Notes: a model not told the origin generated them from the sequence alone. Counted from the first letter of the stretch, positions 41,221 through 50,234 are shown. The stretch is 64,000 bases of DNA from JAMXLJ01 sp036558745 (GCA_036558745.1 DATBEZ010000091.1:62001-126000), one strand, 5' to 3'. Numbers and translations: made by a program.

Positions 41221-43625
41221 CAGCGGGCGCTCCCGACGACGAGACTTCCGTAAGCAGAACCCACTGACGCGACGTTGACGATCGCGTGCTCGACAGTCGA
41301 CCGCGATGGTGCGCTCACGTGGCGTACGACGAACTCCGGCAGCGGCCGATCGAGGTTCGCGGTCGGGGTCAACGTTCCGTCTCGCAGCGCCAGCGACGCG
41401 ACGAGGAGATTGACAAGGGCGTCGGCTCCCATGCACAGCCCGGTGAGTGATTTCGGCGCCGTCAGGGCGACGTTCGGCCCGAAGAGCTTCGCGACGGCAG
41501 CCAGCTCCAGCTCGTCGAGTGATCGATAGCCTCGAGCATCGGCAACGGCGTAGCTCACATCGCTCGGCTCGAGCTGCGAACGCTCGAGCGCTCGCGACAT
41601 CGTCTCGACCCAGAGATCCGTCGCGGTCGCGTCGCACGCCTCGACCAGGCTTCCCTCGACCCACGAACCGAGCACGCGCCCGTATGGTGTTGCATTTCGG
41701 CGGCGGGCGTGCTCCTCCGACTCGAGGAGCACCGCGACCGCGGCTGTCCCGAAGGCCGTCCCGTCACCCCGTTCGTCGAACGGCCGCACGGCTTCGTGCG
41801 TGATCCGTTGCCAGTCCTTGCGCGTGTTCACCTGCACGGATGCGTGGCTGATCTCGTCCGCGCCGAGCACGAGCACCAGTTCCGCGTCGCCGTGACGGAT
41901 GAGCGTCGCGCCGTGCTCGAGCGCGAGGAGTCCCCCCACCGATCCGCCTGCGATCGTCAGCATCGGGCCGTGCAATCCGATCACCGTGCAGACGTGTCCT
42001 GCGGCCGCGGTCGCCGCCGTGTGCGGGAACGACAGCGGGCTCGCGTCTCCGCCGTCCACGAGTGCCGAACGGTGGAACGCGTTCATCTCCTTCAGCGTCC
42101 CGCACGTCGTCGCCAGCAAGGTACCGATACCGTCGAGCTGCTCGCGATTCGGATCGAGATGCGAATCGTGCAGTGCCATGCGCGTGGACGCAACGCACAG
42201 GCGAGCAAGCGAATTCATCTTCCGCCAGTCGGCGCGCGACGCGTAGCGCCCTGCGGGCGGAGGGGCCGTGACGACACCGAGGCCCTTGAAGACTCCGCTC
42301 GCATCGCTGACCTCGACCGGCGACACCGCTGATCGGCCTTGTGCGAGGGCGTCGGCCCACTCGCTGAGGCCATGGCCGAGGCCGCCGACGGCGCCCAAGC
42401 CGGTGATGAGCACGTCGTTCTCGGGACGGTCCCGCGCGGGCGGCCGCTGGCGAACCGACTCGGTGAAGACGAGCGATGTGTTGGATCCACCGAACGCGTA
42501 GTTGTTGGACACTGCGACGCGAACGCGTTGTGACCGGCTCATGTTCGGGACGAAGTCGAAGTCCTGCGGTGCACCGGGTGGCATGTTCACCGTCGGAGGG
42601 AGAAATCCGTCGCGAATCGCGATCAGGCACGCGGCAGCCTCGATGGCACCGGCTGCGCCCAGCGTGTGGCCGACCATCGATTTCGTGGAGCTGATCGGGA
42701 CCTCGGGTGTGCGGTCGCCGAAGACCAGGCGGAAGGCAGCACGTTCCATCTCGTCGTTCGACGGGGTTCCCGTGCCGTGGCCGTTGACGTAGTCGACGGC
42801 CACGGGGTCGACCGCGGCTTGCTCGAGCGCGCGTCGGAGTGCGAGTGCCGCGTACCGTCCGGTGGGATCGGGTGCGGTCGGGTTGTACCCGTCGGCCGAC
42901 CCTCCGCATCCCGCCAGCTCGCCGAGGATCGGCGCGCCGCGCGCCAGCGCGTGCTCGGCGGTCTCGAGCACGAGCACGGCCGCGCCTTCCCCGAGCGTCA
43001 GCCCCTCGGACCTGCCGTAGGGTGAGCACGGCGCCAGATCGAGCGAGTGCAGCACGCTGAAGCCCGCGTACGTGAAGAACGCGAGCGCATCGGCTCCACC
43101 AGCGAGCATCACGTCGGCGGTGCCGGCCGCGAGCTGGTCTCGAGCGATAGTGATCGCCGACCCCGCGGCCGAGCATGCGTTGGATGCGGCGATCCGCGGT
43201 CCCGACAGCGCGAAGCCGCGCGCGACGACCTCGGCAGCGTCGTCGATCGGTCGCAGGGAAGGCTCGTCCTGTTCGATGAGCTCGCACAGCGCGAGCACGC
43301 CGTTCTGACAGGTGCCCATGGAGACACCGATGCGCATCGCGTTCCGCGCCGCGGTGTCGAGACCGCTCGTCTGGAGCGCTTCTGCCGCGGCCGTCAACGC
43401 GAGGTCGACGCCTCGATCCCGACGCAACGTGAGCTCAGGCATCGGCAGCGGCTCGAACTGCTTCACCTCACCGCCGATATCGCACGGGGTCCAATGCGTC
43501 TCGACGTGGTCGACAGGCCCGATACCGCAGGTCGCGGCGCGCAGCGCGGAGGCGAATTCCTCCGCGTTTCGACCCACCGCGCAGACGACGCCCATCCCTG
43601 TGACGACGATGCGTGTCCGTTGCAC
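41220..43625 (-). CDS. Fused ketosynthase and chain-length-factor-like protein
   Basis: An 801-residue protein made of two KS-fold modules. Module 1 (about 1-395) is an active FabF/type II KS: Cys151 in SNACSAAGSA, His283 in NGHGTGTPSND and His320 in SMVGHTLGAAGA. Module 2 (about 403-801, starting NDVLITGLGAVGGLG) keeps the fold but loses all three residues: Ser about 562 in AGGSVGG, Asp in VADARGYRS and Leu in SLTGLCMGA. This is the KS-alpha/KS-beta (CLF) arrangement of type II PKS, but on one chain. The GTG at 43625 starts 8 bases after the GcvT-like stop. The longer upstream frame overlaps that gene and is not coding. It sits with its own ACP, KR, AT, DH and PPTase genes. Confidence 0.85.
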   Translation of the reverse strand: MQRTRIVVTGMGVVCAVGRNAEEFASALRAATCGIGPVDHVETHWTPCDIGGEVKQFEPLPMPELTLRRDRGVDLALTAAAEALQTSGLDTAARNAMRIGVSMGTCQNGVLALCELIEQDEPSLRPIDDAAEVVARGFALSGPRIAASNACSAAGSAITIARDQLAAGTADVMLAGGADALAFFTYAGFSVLHSLDLAPCSPYGRSEGLTLGEGAAVLVLETAEHALARGAPILGELAGCGGSADGYNPTAPDPTGRYAALALRRALEQAAVDPVAVDYVNGHGTGTPSNDEMERAAFRLVFGDRTPEVPISSTKSMVGHTLGAAGAIEAAACLIAIRDGFLPPTVNMPPGAPQDFDFVPNMSRSQRVRVAVSNNYAFGGSNTSLVFTESVRQRPPARDRPENDVLITGLGAVGGLGHGLSEWADALAQGRSAVSPVEVSDASGVFKGLGVVTAPPPAGRYASRADWRKMNSLARLCVASTRMALHDSHLDPNREQLDGIGTLLATTCGTLKEMNAFHRSALVDGGDASPLSFPHTAATAAAGHVCTVIGLHGPMLTIAGGSVGGLLALEHGATLIRHGDAELVLVLGADEISHASVQVNTRKDWQRITHEAVRPFDERGDGTAFGTAAVAVLLESEEHARRRNATPYGRVLGSWVEGSLVEACDATATDLWVETMSRALERSQLEPSDVSYAVADARGYRSLDELELAAVAKLFGPNVALTAPKSLTGLCMGADALVNLLVASLALRDGTLTPTANLDRPLPEFVVRHVSAPSRSTVEHAIVNVASVGSAYGSLVVGSAR

Positions 43626-43633
43626 GGCCGGCG

Positions 43634-44731
43634 CTATCCCGATCTCGAGCTCATCAACTGTCCCCAGCTCGCGGGGATCAGGATCGGCGACGAGACCGTC
43701 GAGACGGTCGCCGACGTTCCCAAGACCTCGAACACCAGGCCCGACGACGCGACGTCGACGTGGAGGCGGGCGATCCCGCACTGTGTACCGAGGCCCGGGC
43801 TGAAGACGACGTGGACGACGTGGCCGAGCACCTCGCCGTGCGCGCCGAGCTCGGTTCCCACGCGGAGGCCGTCGGAGTCGGAGACGAAACACACGGGCAA
43901 CTCGTCCGCGCCTGCATCGCGCTCGGCCAGGAGCGAGTCTCGACCCAGGAAGTCCGCTTTCTCGAGATCGACGAGCCAGTTGGCGCCGATGCCGATGACG
44001 GAGAGCTCGTCGTTTCCGGCGTCGCGATGGAGGATCGGCTGGCGAAACTCGGTCATCGCGGTCTCGAGCGTCTCGTGGCCCGCGGGCACCGACTGCGCGG
44101 CGGCCTTCGCCCACACCGTGCCGGCGTGCCGGCTCGGGAACATGACCTTGAAGCCGTACTCGCCGGTGAACCCTGTACGCGAGACGAGTGCGTCGGTCCC
44201 TCCGATCGTGACCGGACGCACGCCTTGGAACGGCAGGCCGGTGATCGGGTCGTCGATCACCGCTTCGGCGAGCTCCCACGCCAGCGGGCCCTCGAAGCCG
44301 AGCATCGCCGTGGTGGAGCGCGCATCCCGAACCGCTACCCGGCCCGCGGCCTCGCGCTCGATGTGCGCGATGGTCGACGTCGCTCGGCCGACAGACGTCT
44401 CGACGAGGAAGCCGGATTCGGTCCGGAACACCGTCACGATGTCGATCGGGCGACCGTGCGCGTCGAGGAGCAGTCCCATCGACGAGGTCTCCGGAGTGAG
44501 GAACTCGACCTCGCGCGTGAAGAGCCGGCCGACCACGTCCTCGGCGTCCGGCCCGTCGACAGACACGAGGCCGCATCCGGAAAGGTCGAACAACGCGGTG
44601 CTCGATCGCAGCGCGCCGTATTCCTCGTCGAGCGTCGAGAAGCGCCACGGGACGGTCGAGTCGCCAATCGTCTGGAAGACCGTCTCGGGCGGGAACATGG
44701 CGCCGAAGTGCGAGTGGTCGTCCATCATCAT
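43634..44731 (-). CDS. GcvT/aminomethyltransferase-like folate-binding protein
   Basis: A 365-residue protein of the glycine-cleavage T-protein family. Landmarks are YGALRSSTALFDLSGCGLVS near residue 40, VSRTGFTGEYGFKVMFP near 190 and the C-terminal barrel with ELGAHGEVLGHVVHVVFSPG. No other glycine-cleavage gene is nearby. Relatives include tetrahydrofolate-dependent demethylases and transferases, so a one-carbon step on the growing or finished chain is possible. Three ATG codons in a row start the gene, with GAGGAGCC just before. It lies between the ACP and KS-CLF genes. Confidence 0.8.
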   Translation of the reverse strand: MMMDDHSHFGAMFPPETVFQTIGDSTVPWRFSTLDEEYGALRSSTALFDLSGCGLVSVDGPDAEDVVGRLFTREVEFLTPETSSMGLLLDAHGRPIDIVTVFRTESGFLVETSVGRATSTIAHIEREAAGRVAVRDARSTTAMLGFEGPLAWELAEAVIDDPITGLPFQGVRPVTIGGTDALVSRTGFTGEYGFKVMFPSRHAGTVWAKAAAQSVPAGHETLETAMTEFRQPILHRDAGNDELSVIGIGANWLVDLEKADFLGRDSLLAERDAGADELPVCFVSDSDGLRVGTELGAHGEVLGHVVHVVFSPGLGTQCGIARLHVDVASSGLVFEVLGTSATVSTVSSPILIPASWGQLMSSRSG

Positions 44732-44745
44732 GGCTCCTCGTCGGA

Positions 44746-45078
44746 TCAGAGCAGGGTCGAAGATGCGGAGAATGGTCCGTTGCGGTGCGTCTCGACGAAG
44801 TCGACGACGCGGTTGACGGAGCCGAACATGCCGACCTGATCGTCGGTGATCGTGACGTCGGCGACATCGTCGATGCCGACCGCGAGCTCGAGCGCGTCGA
44901 CGCTGTCGAGCTCGAGCCCGCGTCCGAACAGTGGTTGGTCGTCAGTGATCCAGTCGGCGTCGATCGGAAGGTCGAGCCGTTCCACGAGCATCTCCTTGAT
45001 CTGGGCGCAGAGCTCGCGTCGCTCGGCAGCTCGACTGCGGAGCTCCGAGGCGGTCATCGTTCGTTCCGTCAGCGTCAT
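44746..45078 (-). CDS. Acyl carrier protein of the discrete polyketide line
   Basis: A 110-residue ACP with an extended, charged N-terminus (TASELRSRAAERRELCAQIK). The phosphopantetheine serine is in GLELDSVDALELAVGID. Helix II/III continue with DVTITDDQVGMFGSVNRVVDFV. The start ATG at 45078 is chosen over the longer frame, which overlaps the KR gene. It is 26 bases after KR and 14 before the GcvT-like gene. The length is 25-30 residues more than a minimal ACP. Confidence 0.9.
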   Translation of the reverse strand: MTLTERTMTASELRSRAAERRELCAQIKEMLVERLDLPIDADWITDDQPLFGRGLELDSVDALELAVGIDDVADVTITDDQVGMFGSVNRVVDFVETHRNGPFSASSTLL

Positions 45079-45104
45079 GCGAATCGTCCCCCAAGCTGTG
45101 TGGA

Positions 45105-45866
45105 TCAGTGGGTGAAGCCGCCGTCGACCGCGATCACCTGTCCGGTGATGTAGCTCGCACGATCCGATGCCAAGAAGCTCACCACGCCGCCGACCTCGCA
45201 CGGTTGCCCGATTCTCTGCAGCGGCACGATCTCGGTGTAGCGGTCGATCAAGCGTGTCGGAACGCCGCGGATCATGTCCGTCTCGATGAAGCCCGGCGCC
45301 ACGGCGTTCACGCGTACCGCGCACGACGCCACTTCCCGAGCAAGGCCGCGGGTGAACGCGATCAATCCGCCTTTTGCCGCGTCGTAGTTCGCTTGGCCGA
45401 CGGACCCCGAGATGCCCGCAACCGACGCGATGTTGATGATGGACCCGGCGCCACGCGCGTTCTTACGGTCCCGGGCCATGAGCCGCACCGCCTCGCGCGA
45501 GCACAGAAATGCCGAGTTGAGGTTCACCGACACGACCTTGTTCCACTTCTCGAAGCTCATGAGAGCGAGGAGCCCATCGTCGGTGATGCCGGCGTTGTTC
45601 ACAAGTATTCGCGGACAGCCGAGCTCTTGACGCACGCAGCGGAACAGCCGGCGCACGTCGGCCTCGTCCGACACGTCGGCCTGTCGCGCGCAAGCCTCAC
45701 CGCCTGCGGCACAGATCTCATCGACGACCTGCGACGCAGCGGACTCGTTCTTCACGAAGTTGACGACGACGCGTGCGCCTTCCGCCGCCAGATCGAGAGC
45801 GATGGCGCGACCGATCCCGCGGCCCCCTCCGGTGACGATCGCGAGATCGCGCTCAGGAAACAGCAC
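45105..45866 (-). CDS. 3-oxoacyl-ACP reductase (FabG type)
   Basis: A 253-residue short-chain dehydrogenase. The NADPH motif is VTGGGRGIGRAIALDLA, NNAG is present (ILVNNAGITDDGLL), and the catalytic Ser, Tyr and Lys are in INIASVAGISGSVGQANYDAAKGG. It ends AVDGGFTH. The GTG at 45866 overlaps the end of the AT gene by 14 bases. It would reduce the beta-keto groups made by KS-CLF. Confidence 0.92.
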   Translation of the reverse strand: MLFPERDLAIVTGGGRGIGRAIALDLAAEGARVVVNFVKNESAASQVVDEICAAGGEACARQADVSDEADVRRLFRCVRQELGCPRILVNNAGITDDGLLALMSFEKWNKVVSVNLNSAFLCSREAVRLMARDRKNARGAGSIINIASVAGISGSVGQANYDAAKGGLIAFTRGLAREVASCAVRVNAVAPGFIETDMIRGVPTRLIDRYTEIVPLQRIGQPCEVGGVVSFLASDRASYITGQVIAVDGGFTH

Positions 45867-46797
45867 CGTGGCTCTCCCAAGTCCTCGTGGAGAACAGGCG
45901 ACGCTCCACACGCGGGTCTGCCATCGTCCCGACGGCGAGGGTCCGGTCCAGTTCACGAACCTGTGCGCTGAGGACCTTGCTGTCACCGACCTCGACGAAG
46001 GAGCGGGCTCCGACGTCGACGAGCGACCGCAAACAGTTGTGCCAGCGAACGGGCCGCGCGATCTGGTCGACGAGAGCATGACGTACGACGTCGGTGTCGG
46101 TCGCGATCGCACCCGTGGAGTTGAGTGCGACCGGGATCGTCGGCCGCCGCAGCGGAATCGTCGCGACGTAATCGCGCCACGGCCGGACGACGGGGTCCAT
46201 GATCGGCGAATGGAACGCGAACCCGGTTCGAAGCCGGGTCACCTTGAGCGCGCCGCGATCTCGGCAGCGGGCGGCCGCCACTTCGATAGCGGCGTCGTCG
46301 CCACTGATGACGAAGTTCGACGCGCCGTTCTGGAGCCCGATGCACACGCGACCCCAAGCGCGCGCCGTGTCACAGACGGCGGTGATGGTTGGTTCGTCGA
46401 GCCCGATCACGGCGGCCATGACACCCGGTTGTGCCGTCGACATGAGCTCGCCGCGGCGGCGTACGACGCGCACCGCGGTGTCGAAGTCGAACACCCCGGC
46501 GGCATACAAGGCCGCGATCTCACCCACGCTGTGCCCGGCGGTGCATGACGCGGGTCGGCCCGCATCCTCGAGCACGGCCATGGCGGCTGCGCTGACGACG
46601 AAGAGCGCCGGTTGTGCCAGTGCGGTCGAGTCGAGCTCGTCGGGCGGTCCACGAAAGCACACGCGGGCGATGTCCAGGTCCAGGAGCGCCGAGGCGCGAT
46701 CGAAGACGGCTCGCGCCACGTCGTGACGCTCGAAGAAGCCCCTGCCCATCCCGACGCGCTGGGTTCCCTGGCCCGGAAACAGGAACGCGGTGTTCAT
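45853..46797 (-). CDS. Free-standing acyltransferase (malonyl-CoA:ACP transacylase type)
   Basis: A 314-residue AT with complete active site: FLFPGQGTQRVGMG at the N-terminus, the nucleophile in TAGHSVGEIAALYAAG, the substrate arginine in VRRRGELM and the histidine in GFAFHSPIMDP. It should load malonyl (or methylmalonyl) units on the ACP of the same operon. The ATG overlaps the PPTase stop by 4 bases. It contrasts with the pseudo-AT at 33981, which lacks these residues. Confidence 0.92.
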   Translation of the reverse strand: MNTAFLFPGQGTQRVGMGRGFFERHDVARAVFDRASALLDLDIARVCFRGPPDELDSTALAQPALFVVSAAAMAVLEDAGRPASCTAGHSVGEIAALYAAGVFDFDTAVRVVRRRGELMSTAQPGVMAAVIGLDEPTITAVCDTARAWGRVCIGLQNGASNFVISGDDAAIEVAAARCRDRGALKVTRLRTGFAFHSPIMDPVVRPWRDYVATIPLRRPTIPVALNSTGAIATDTDVVRHALVDQIARPVRWHNCLRSLVDVGARSFVEVGDSKVLSAQVRELDRTLAVGTMADPRVERRLFSTRTWESHGAVS

Positions 46798-47648
46798 CGG
46801 GCACCGTCGTGTGTGAGAACCGAGCGCGAACGCCCGGCGACGGCGTAGGCGAAGATGCCGTCGCTCGCAGTGAGGAACCACAGTCCGGCGTCGATCGCGG
46901 CGGCGCGGCCCACGACGCCGACGCGAACACCGACGTGCCGTGCGAGCGCGCGTGCGACGACTCGACCCTCGAATGCCCGTGACATCTCGACGTCGGGGGA
47001 CAGGGTCACGTCGTGCCACGTCATGACCGCTACGGTGCGCTTCATGGCCTTGGCGACCGCCTCTTTCACGGTCATCCCGATCAGCACGCTCTGCGCCGGT
47101 GCGCTCGAGAACCACGACGTGCTGCGCTCCTCGGCGGTGAGAACGAGTGACGACAACCGTGCGAGGGTTCGCTGATCGGCTTCCTCGACGCGCCGGCGCT
47201 CGACCAGGTCGACGCCGATGTCCAGCGGCTCCGAGGTGCGGCCGGCACCGACACGCTGCGCGACCGCGAGTGCGATCGCGCGTCCCCGCCGGTGCGCGAT
47301 CGAGACCGCTACCTCATGGTCGGTCGGCCCGCCGCTGGGGTCGTCGCGATCTTCGCGAGGGGCGACCCGCGCCCACGGCCGTCCGTGCCGATCGTTCAGC
47401 ACCTCGATGTCACGAAACCCGCGGCGGCAACCGGTGCTCGAGAGGGCGTCTCGGATGGCGTGCTTCGCGGCGATCCGCCCGGCATAGCGGTCGGCGCGCG
47501 GCAGTTGCGCGGCGCAGTATTCCCGCTCGGCGCGGCTCAGGTCGTCCCAGCGGGGGAATCGGCCCGGAAACGACGTGGCGTACGCCGGGACGCGCGCGAT
47601 CCCGACCGCGATCCCCGCATCCCCTCGCGTGAGCGTCCGGACCGTCAC
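46794..47648 (-). CDS. 4'-phosphopantetheinyl transferase
   Basis: A 284-residue pseudo-dimeric PPTase. The N-terminal half is AcpS-like in sequence (RYAGRIAAKHAIRDAL, then DIEVLNDRHGRPWA and VAVSIAHRRGRAIALAVA) but lacks metal-binding acids. The C-terminal half supplies the metal site (IGVDLVERR, then MTVKEAVAKAMKR). It should convert the ACPs of this operon, and perhaps that of the large PKS, to the holo form. The GTG overlaps the dehydratase stop by 4 bases. Confidence 0.83.
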   Translation of the reverse strand: MTVRTLTRGDAGIAVGIARVPAYATSFPGRFPRWDDLSRAEREYCAAQLPRADRYAGRIAAKHAIRDALSSTGCRRGFRDIEVLNDRHGRPWARVAPREDRDDPSGGPTDHEVAVSIAHRRGRAIALAVAQRVGAGRTSEPLDIGVDLVERRRVEEADQRTLARLSSLVLTAEERSTSWFSSAPAQSVLIGMTVKEAVAKAMKRTVAVMTWHDVTLSPDVEMSRAFEGRVVARALARHVGVRVGVVGRAAAIDAGLWFLTASDGIFAYAVAGRSRSVLTHDGAR

Positions 47649-48487
47649 GGCCGTACATCCACGCGCCCGCCCCGCACGACAGGACGTCCGTTGCGGGTCG
47701 CTCGGACGGAGTGAACTGCGGGGTCGGTTCCTTCTACCGGTTCGGAGACCTCGACGACGAGCCGACTCTCCGGGTAGACGGGGTGAGCGAACCGTCCGAC
47801 GACACGGGCGAGACGTGTCGGATCGCTGCCTGCCGCGACGTCGGTTGCGATCGCCGCGCAGATCGCCAGCGTGCACGCACCCTGGACGACCGCCTTCTCG
47901 AGCCCGGCCGCCCGCGCCACGTTGTCGTCGAAGTGCAGTCGCTGGTAGTCGCCGGAGACGGCTGCGTACTGCTGCGGTTGATCGCCCGGGAGCATGACCA
48001 CGCGCCTCGCGAGGACGCCACGCCGGGGACTCTGTGGCGGCCGCGCGTCGGGGAGCAGCTCGCCGCCCGTACGAATGTCGCGTCGCTCCGGCAGCATGAC
48101 GGACGAGTACCAATCGAGAACGGGTCGGCCGCCCTCGTCGGTCAGGTGAACGACGAAGTGCAGGAGTCCCCCGCGTGGAGTTGCGGTCAACCCGAGCGTC
48201 CTCGCCCATGTCACGACCTGGGTGCCGGGCACGAGCGGCTGGTGGAAGTGCAGGTCGGAGACGAGGTGGATCATGCTCACGTTCGGGAAGTCCGGAAAGA
48301 TCGCGCAGTACAACATGACGACGGCGCGACCACCCAGGACCGTTCCGAACATCGGGGGAGCGATGGTTCCGTCCGCATAGCGCGGATTGTCGTCGTGCGT
48401 CGCTCTCGCATAGGCCGCGGCGTCGTCGGCGCGCACCGTGAGGGTGGTCGACGGCGTCGCGTGCCCAATGTCGAGAGTCGACGTCAT
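47645..48487 (-). CDS. MaoC-type double-hotdog dehydratase
   Basis: A 280-residue protein with two hotdog halves. The first (about 10-130) has APPMFGTVLGGRAVVMLY and HQPLVPGTQVV. The second (about 165-280) has GDYQRLHFDDNVARAAGLEK and RFAHPVYPESRLVVEV. The hydratase-2 motif D-x-N-P-x-H-x-D is altered to D-Y-Q-R-L-H-F-D, keeping Asp and His. It would dehydrate beta-hydroxyacyl-ACP made by the KR. Its start is 1 base after the regulator stop. Confidence 0.85.
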   Translation of the reverse strand: MTSTLDIGHATPSTTLTVRADDAAAYARATHDDNPRYADGTIAPPMFGTVLGGRAVVMLYCAIFPDFPNVSMIHLVSDLHFHQPLVPGTQVVTWARTLGLTATPRGGLLHFVVHLTDEGGRPVLDWYSSVMLPERRDIRTGGELLPDARPPQSPRRGVLARRVVMLPGDQPQQYAAVSGDYQRLHFDDNVARAAGLEKAVVQGACTLAICAAIATDVAAGSDPTRLARVVGRFAHPVYPESRLVVEVSEPVEGTDPAVHSVRATRNGRPVVRGGRVDVRP

Positions 48488-48488
48488 G

Positions 48489-49466
48489 TCACGCCAGATT
48501 CGCCCGTTCGCTCTGCACGCGGCCCTCCAACGCGGATGCGAACTGCTCCCATTGCTCCGCGCGGGCCCGACACTCGTCGCTGAGGAGGTACAGCCTGCTG
48601 AGCGGGAGATCGGGCACGACCGATGCCCAATCGCCGGTCACGATGTTCCGGTCATCGAACCAGGAGATGAACGAGTCCTCGGCGTCGGAGTACAGCGCAG
48701 GATCGTTCGCCCACTCGTAGTCGGTGGCCGCCGCGGACGCGCGTCTCCGGCGACTCGGTCCGCGCGTACGGTCCGGGAGAGGGTGGCGGCCCTCGGTCAG
48801 GCGTCGACGGACGTCACGCACGGTTCCCGACGACGTCCCCGCGATCCGGGCCACCTCTCTGATCGACGCGTCCGGCTGGCTTCGAATGATCTCGGCCGCG
48901 TGGAGGCGTGCGCTCGACCCGTCGACCGGCCGTATGCGTCCGTCTCGCCCCACGCGTGCAGGTGGCCCGTCCCTCAAGATCGCCCGCCTGATGCGAGCGA
49001 CCGTCTTCGGTGACATCGCACAGACCTCGGCGATGGCACGGTCCGACCAGTGATGGTGCGTGGCGAGGATGCGCTTCGCGGCGGCTTCCCGGTCTTGCAG
49101 GGTCAACGGTTTCCCATGCGCCACGTTGGAGCGAACGCCCTCCACGAACGCGTCCTCCAACGAACCCTCGAAGAAAACCGCGGCGATCTCCTCATCCCCG
49201 CGCAGCGTTGCAGCGATCAGCCGGTGCATACCGTCGATGACGGTCATCGTCGGTCGATGCACGAGGATGGGCGGCAGGGGGCCAGGAGCGACGGCGAGCA
49301 GCCGCGCGTGTGCCTCGTCCTCACCCGAGATGCGCGGCGTCGCTCCGGGTCGCAGATCCGCAACGGCGACGTGCTCGCCGGGCGTTCGAGCAGCGCGCTC
49401 CTGCCCGTCCGGGAGCTCGGAGCTTGGCTCCGCGATCGCGGTTGGACGTTCTTCGATCGTCGTCAT
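48489..49466 (-). CDS. StrR/NovG-like pathway regulator (ParB N-terminal domain)
   Basis: A 325-residue regulator of the group that controls actinobacterial antibiotic clusters. The ParB/Srx-like part (about 35-135) has ILVHRPTMTVIDGMHRLIAA and FVEGVRSNVAHGKPLTL. The HTH is WSDRAIAEVCAMSPKTVARI (about 138-160) with a second HTH-like stretch SIREVARIAGTSSGTVRDV. A C-terminal region from about 235 is typical. The ATG at 49466 is preceded by GGGGGGCC. It heads the long operon and is the only pathway regulator seen, so it probably activates the locus. Confidence 0.88.
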   Translation of the reverse strand: MTTIEERPTAIAEPSSELPDGQERAARTPGEHVAVADLRPGATPRISGEDEAHARLLAVAPGPLPPILVHRPTMTVIDGMHRLIAATLRGDEEIAAVFFEGSLEDAFVEGVRSNVAHGKPLTLQDREAAAKRILATHHHWSDRAIAEVCAMSPKTVARIRRAILRDGPPARVGRDGRIRPVDGSSARLHAAEIIRSQPDASIREVARIAGTSSGTVRDVRRRLTEGRHPLPDRTRGPSRRRRASAAATDYEWANDPALYSDAEDSFISWFDDRNIVTGDWASVVPDLPLSRLYLLSDECRARAEQWEQFASALEGRVQSERANLA

Positions 49467-49634
49467 CGTGGCCCCCCGGCTTTCGCCGCTCGCCCGCCGC
49501 AGTCGCGTGATGGGTGCAGCGTCGACGTGCCCCGCAGATTCAACGCTGCGCGGTCGTGCTCCGCCATACCGATCTCGCACCGAAACGATGCGTGTTCGCA
49601 GGCGGTCACGCGCGCGGGCGACGTTCAGCGCAGT

Positions 49635-50201
49635 TCACGACGAGACTTGCCCGACCTTCGCAGGGTCAGAGGCGACGTACCCGTACTCCACGATCGTGTC
49701 CGCGATGGCGTCGAACTCGGCCTGAGTCTCCGGTGCCACCGTGCCGAGGCCGTCGACGTAGCGGTTGTACATGCAGAACGCGGCGGCGATGAGAACGGTG
49801 TCGTGGATCTCGAGGTCGGTGGCGCCGACGAGACGTGCGTTGTGAACATCTTCGGGGCTGACGAAGCGCCCGCCTCGTTGCACCTGTGCGGCGATCCGGA
49901 GAAGCGCCCGCAGCTTCTGAGTGATCGGAGCCGTCGCCGGGTCTGCCTTGATCGCCTCGACCAGCGCATTGCCTCCCTCGAGCTGGTGCGCGGCGAACGC
50001 GCTGTGGGACCCGCAACAGAAGCGACAGTCGTTGAGGCCCGAGACGTACGCGGCGATCGCTTCGCGTTCTCCGCGCGAGAGCGTGCTCTCGTCCCGGAGC
50101 AGAACTTCGGCGAGTGCGTTGAGCAGGGCTCCGGTCGCCGGGCGATACGCCAGGAGGCCGATGATTCCGGGAAGGTCGTTGTCGGTATCGATGTAAGGCA
50201 T
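49635..50201 (-). CDS. AhpD-like alkylhydroperoxidase/carboxymuconolactone fold protein
   Basis: A 188-residue all-helical protein with the AhpD redox motif NDCRFCCGSHSAFA (Cys-x-x-Cys plus His) near residue 60. It probably reduces peroxides or acts as a thiol oxidoreductase, which would suit protection during synthesis of a reactive product. The start at 50201 follows GGAGCGCC. It is divergent from the large PKS gene and shares its regulatory gap, with 168 bases before the regulator gene. The gap 49467-49634 shows no coding signal. Confidence 0.87.
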   Translation of the reverse strand: MPYIDTDNDLPGIIGLLAYRPATGALLNALAEVLLRDESTLSRGEREAIAAYVSGLNDCRFCCGSHSAFAAHQLEGGNALVEAIKADPATAPITQKLRALLRIAAQVQRGGRFVSPEDVHNARLVGATDLEIHDTVLIAAAFCMYNRYVDGLGTVAPETQAEFDAIADTIVEYGYVASDPAKVGQVSS

Positions 50202-50234
50202 GTGGCGCTCCTGTCGTTGTGCACCTGCGTGCGC

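Noticed and set aside
43626..44867. Open frame extending the KS-CLF protein upstream to 44867
   Set aside because: It overlaps the GcvT-like gene completely, its translation is Arg-rich and without domain similarity, and GTG 43625 fits the KS N-terminus.
46794..47648. Tandem AcpS fusion as a novelty
   Set aside because: The two halves fit the normal pseudo-dimeric (Sfp-type) PPTase layout with metal residues only in the second half.
49516..49549. GCAGCGT...ACGCTGC inverted repeat upstream of the StrR-like gene
   Set aside because: Only 7 bp with a 20-base spacer; not convincing in this GC-rich sequence.
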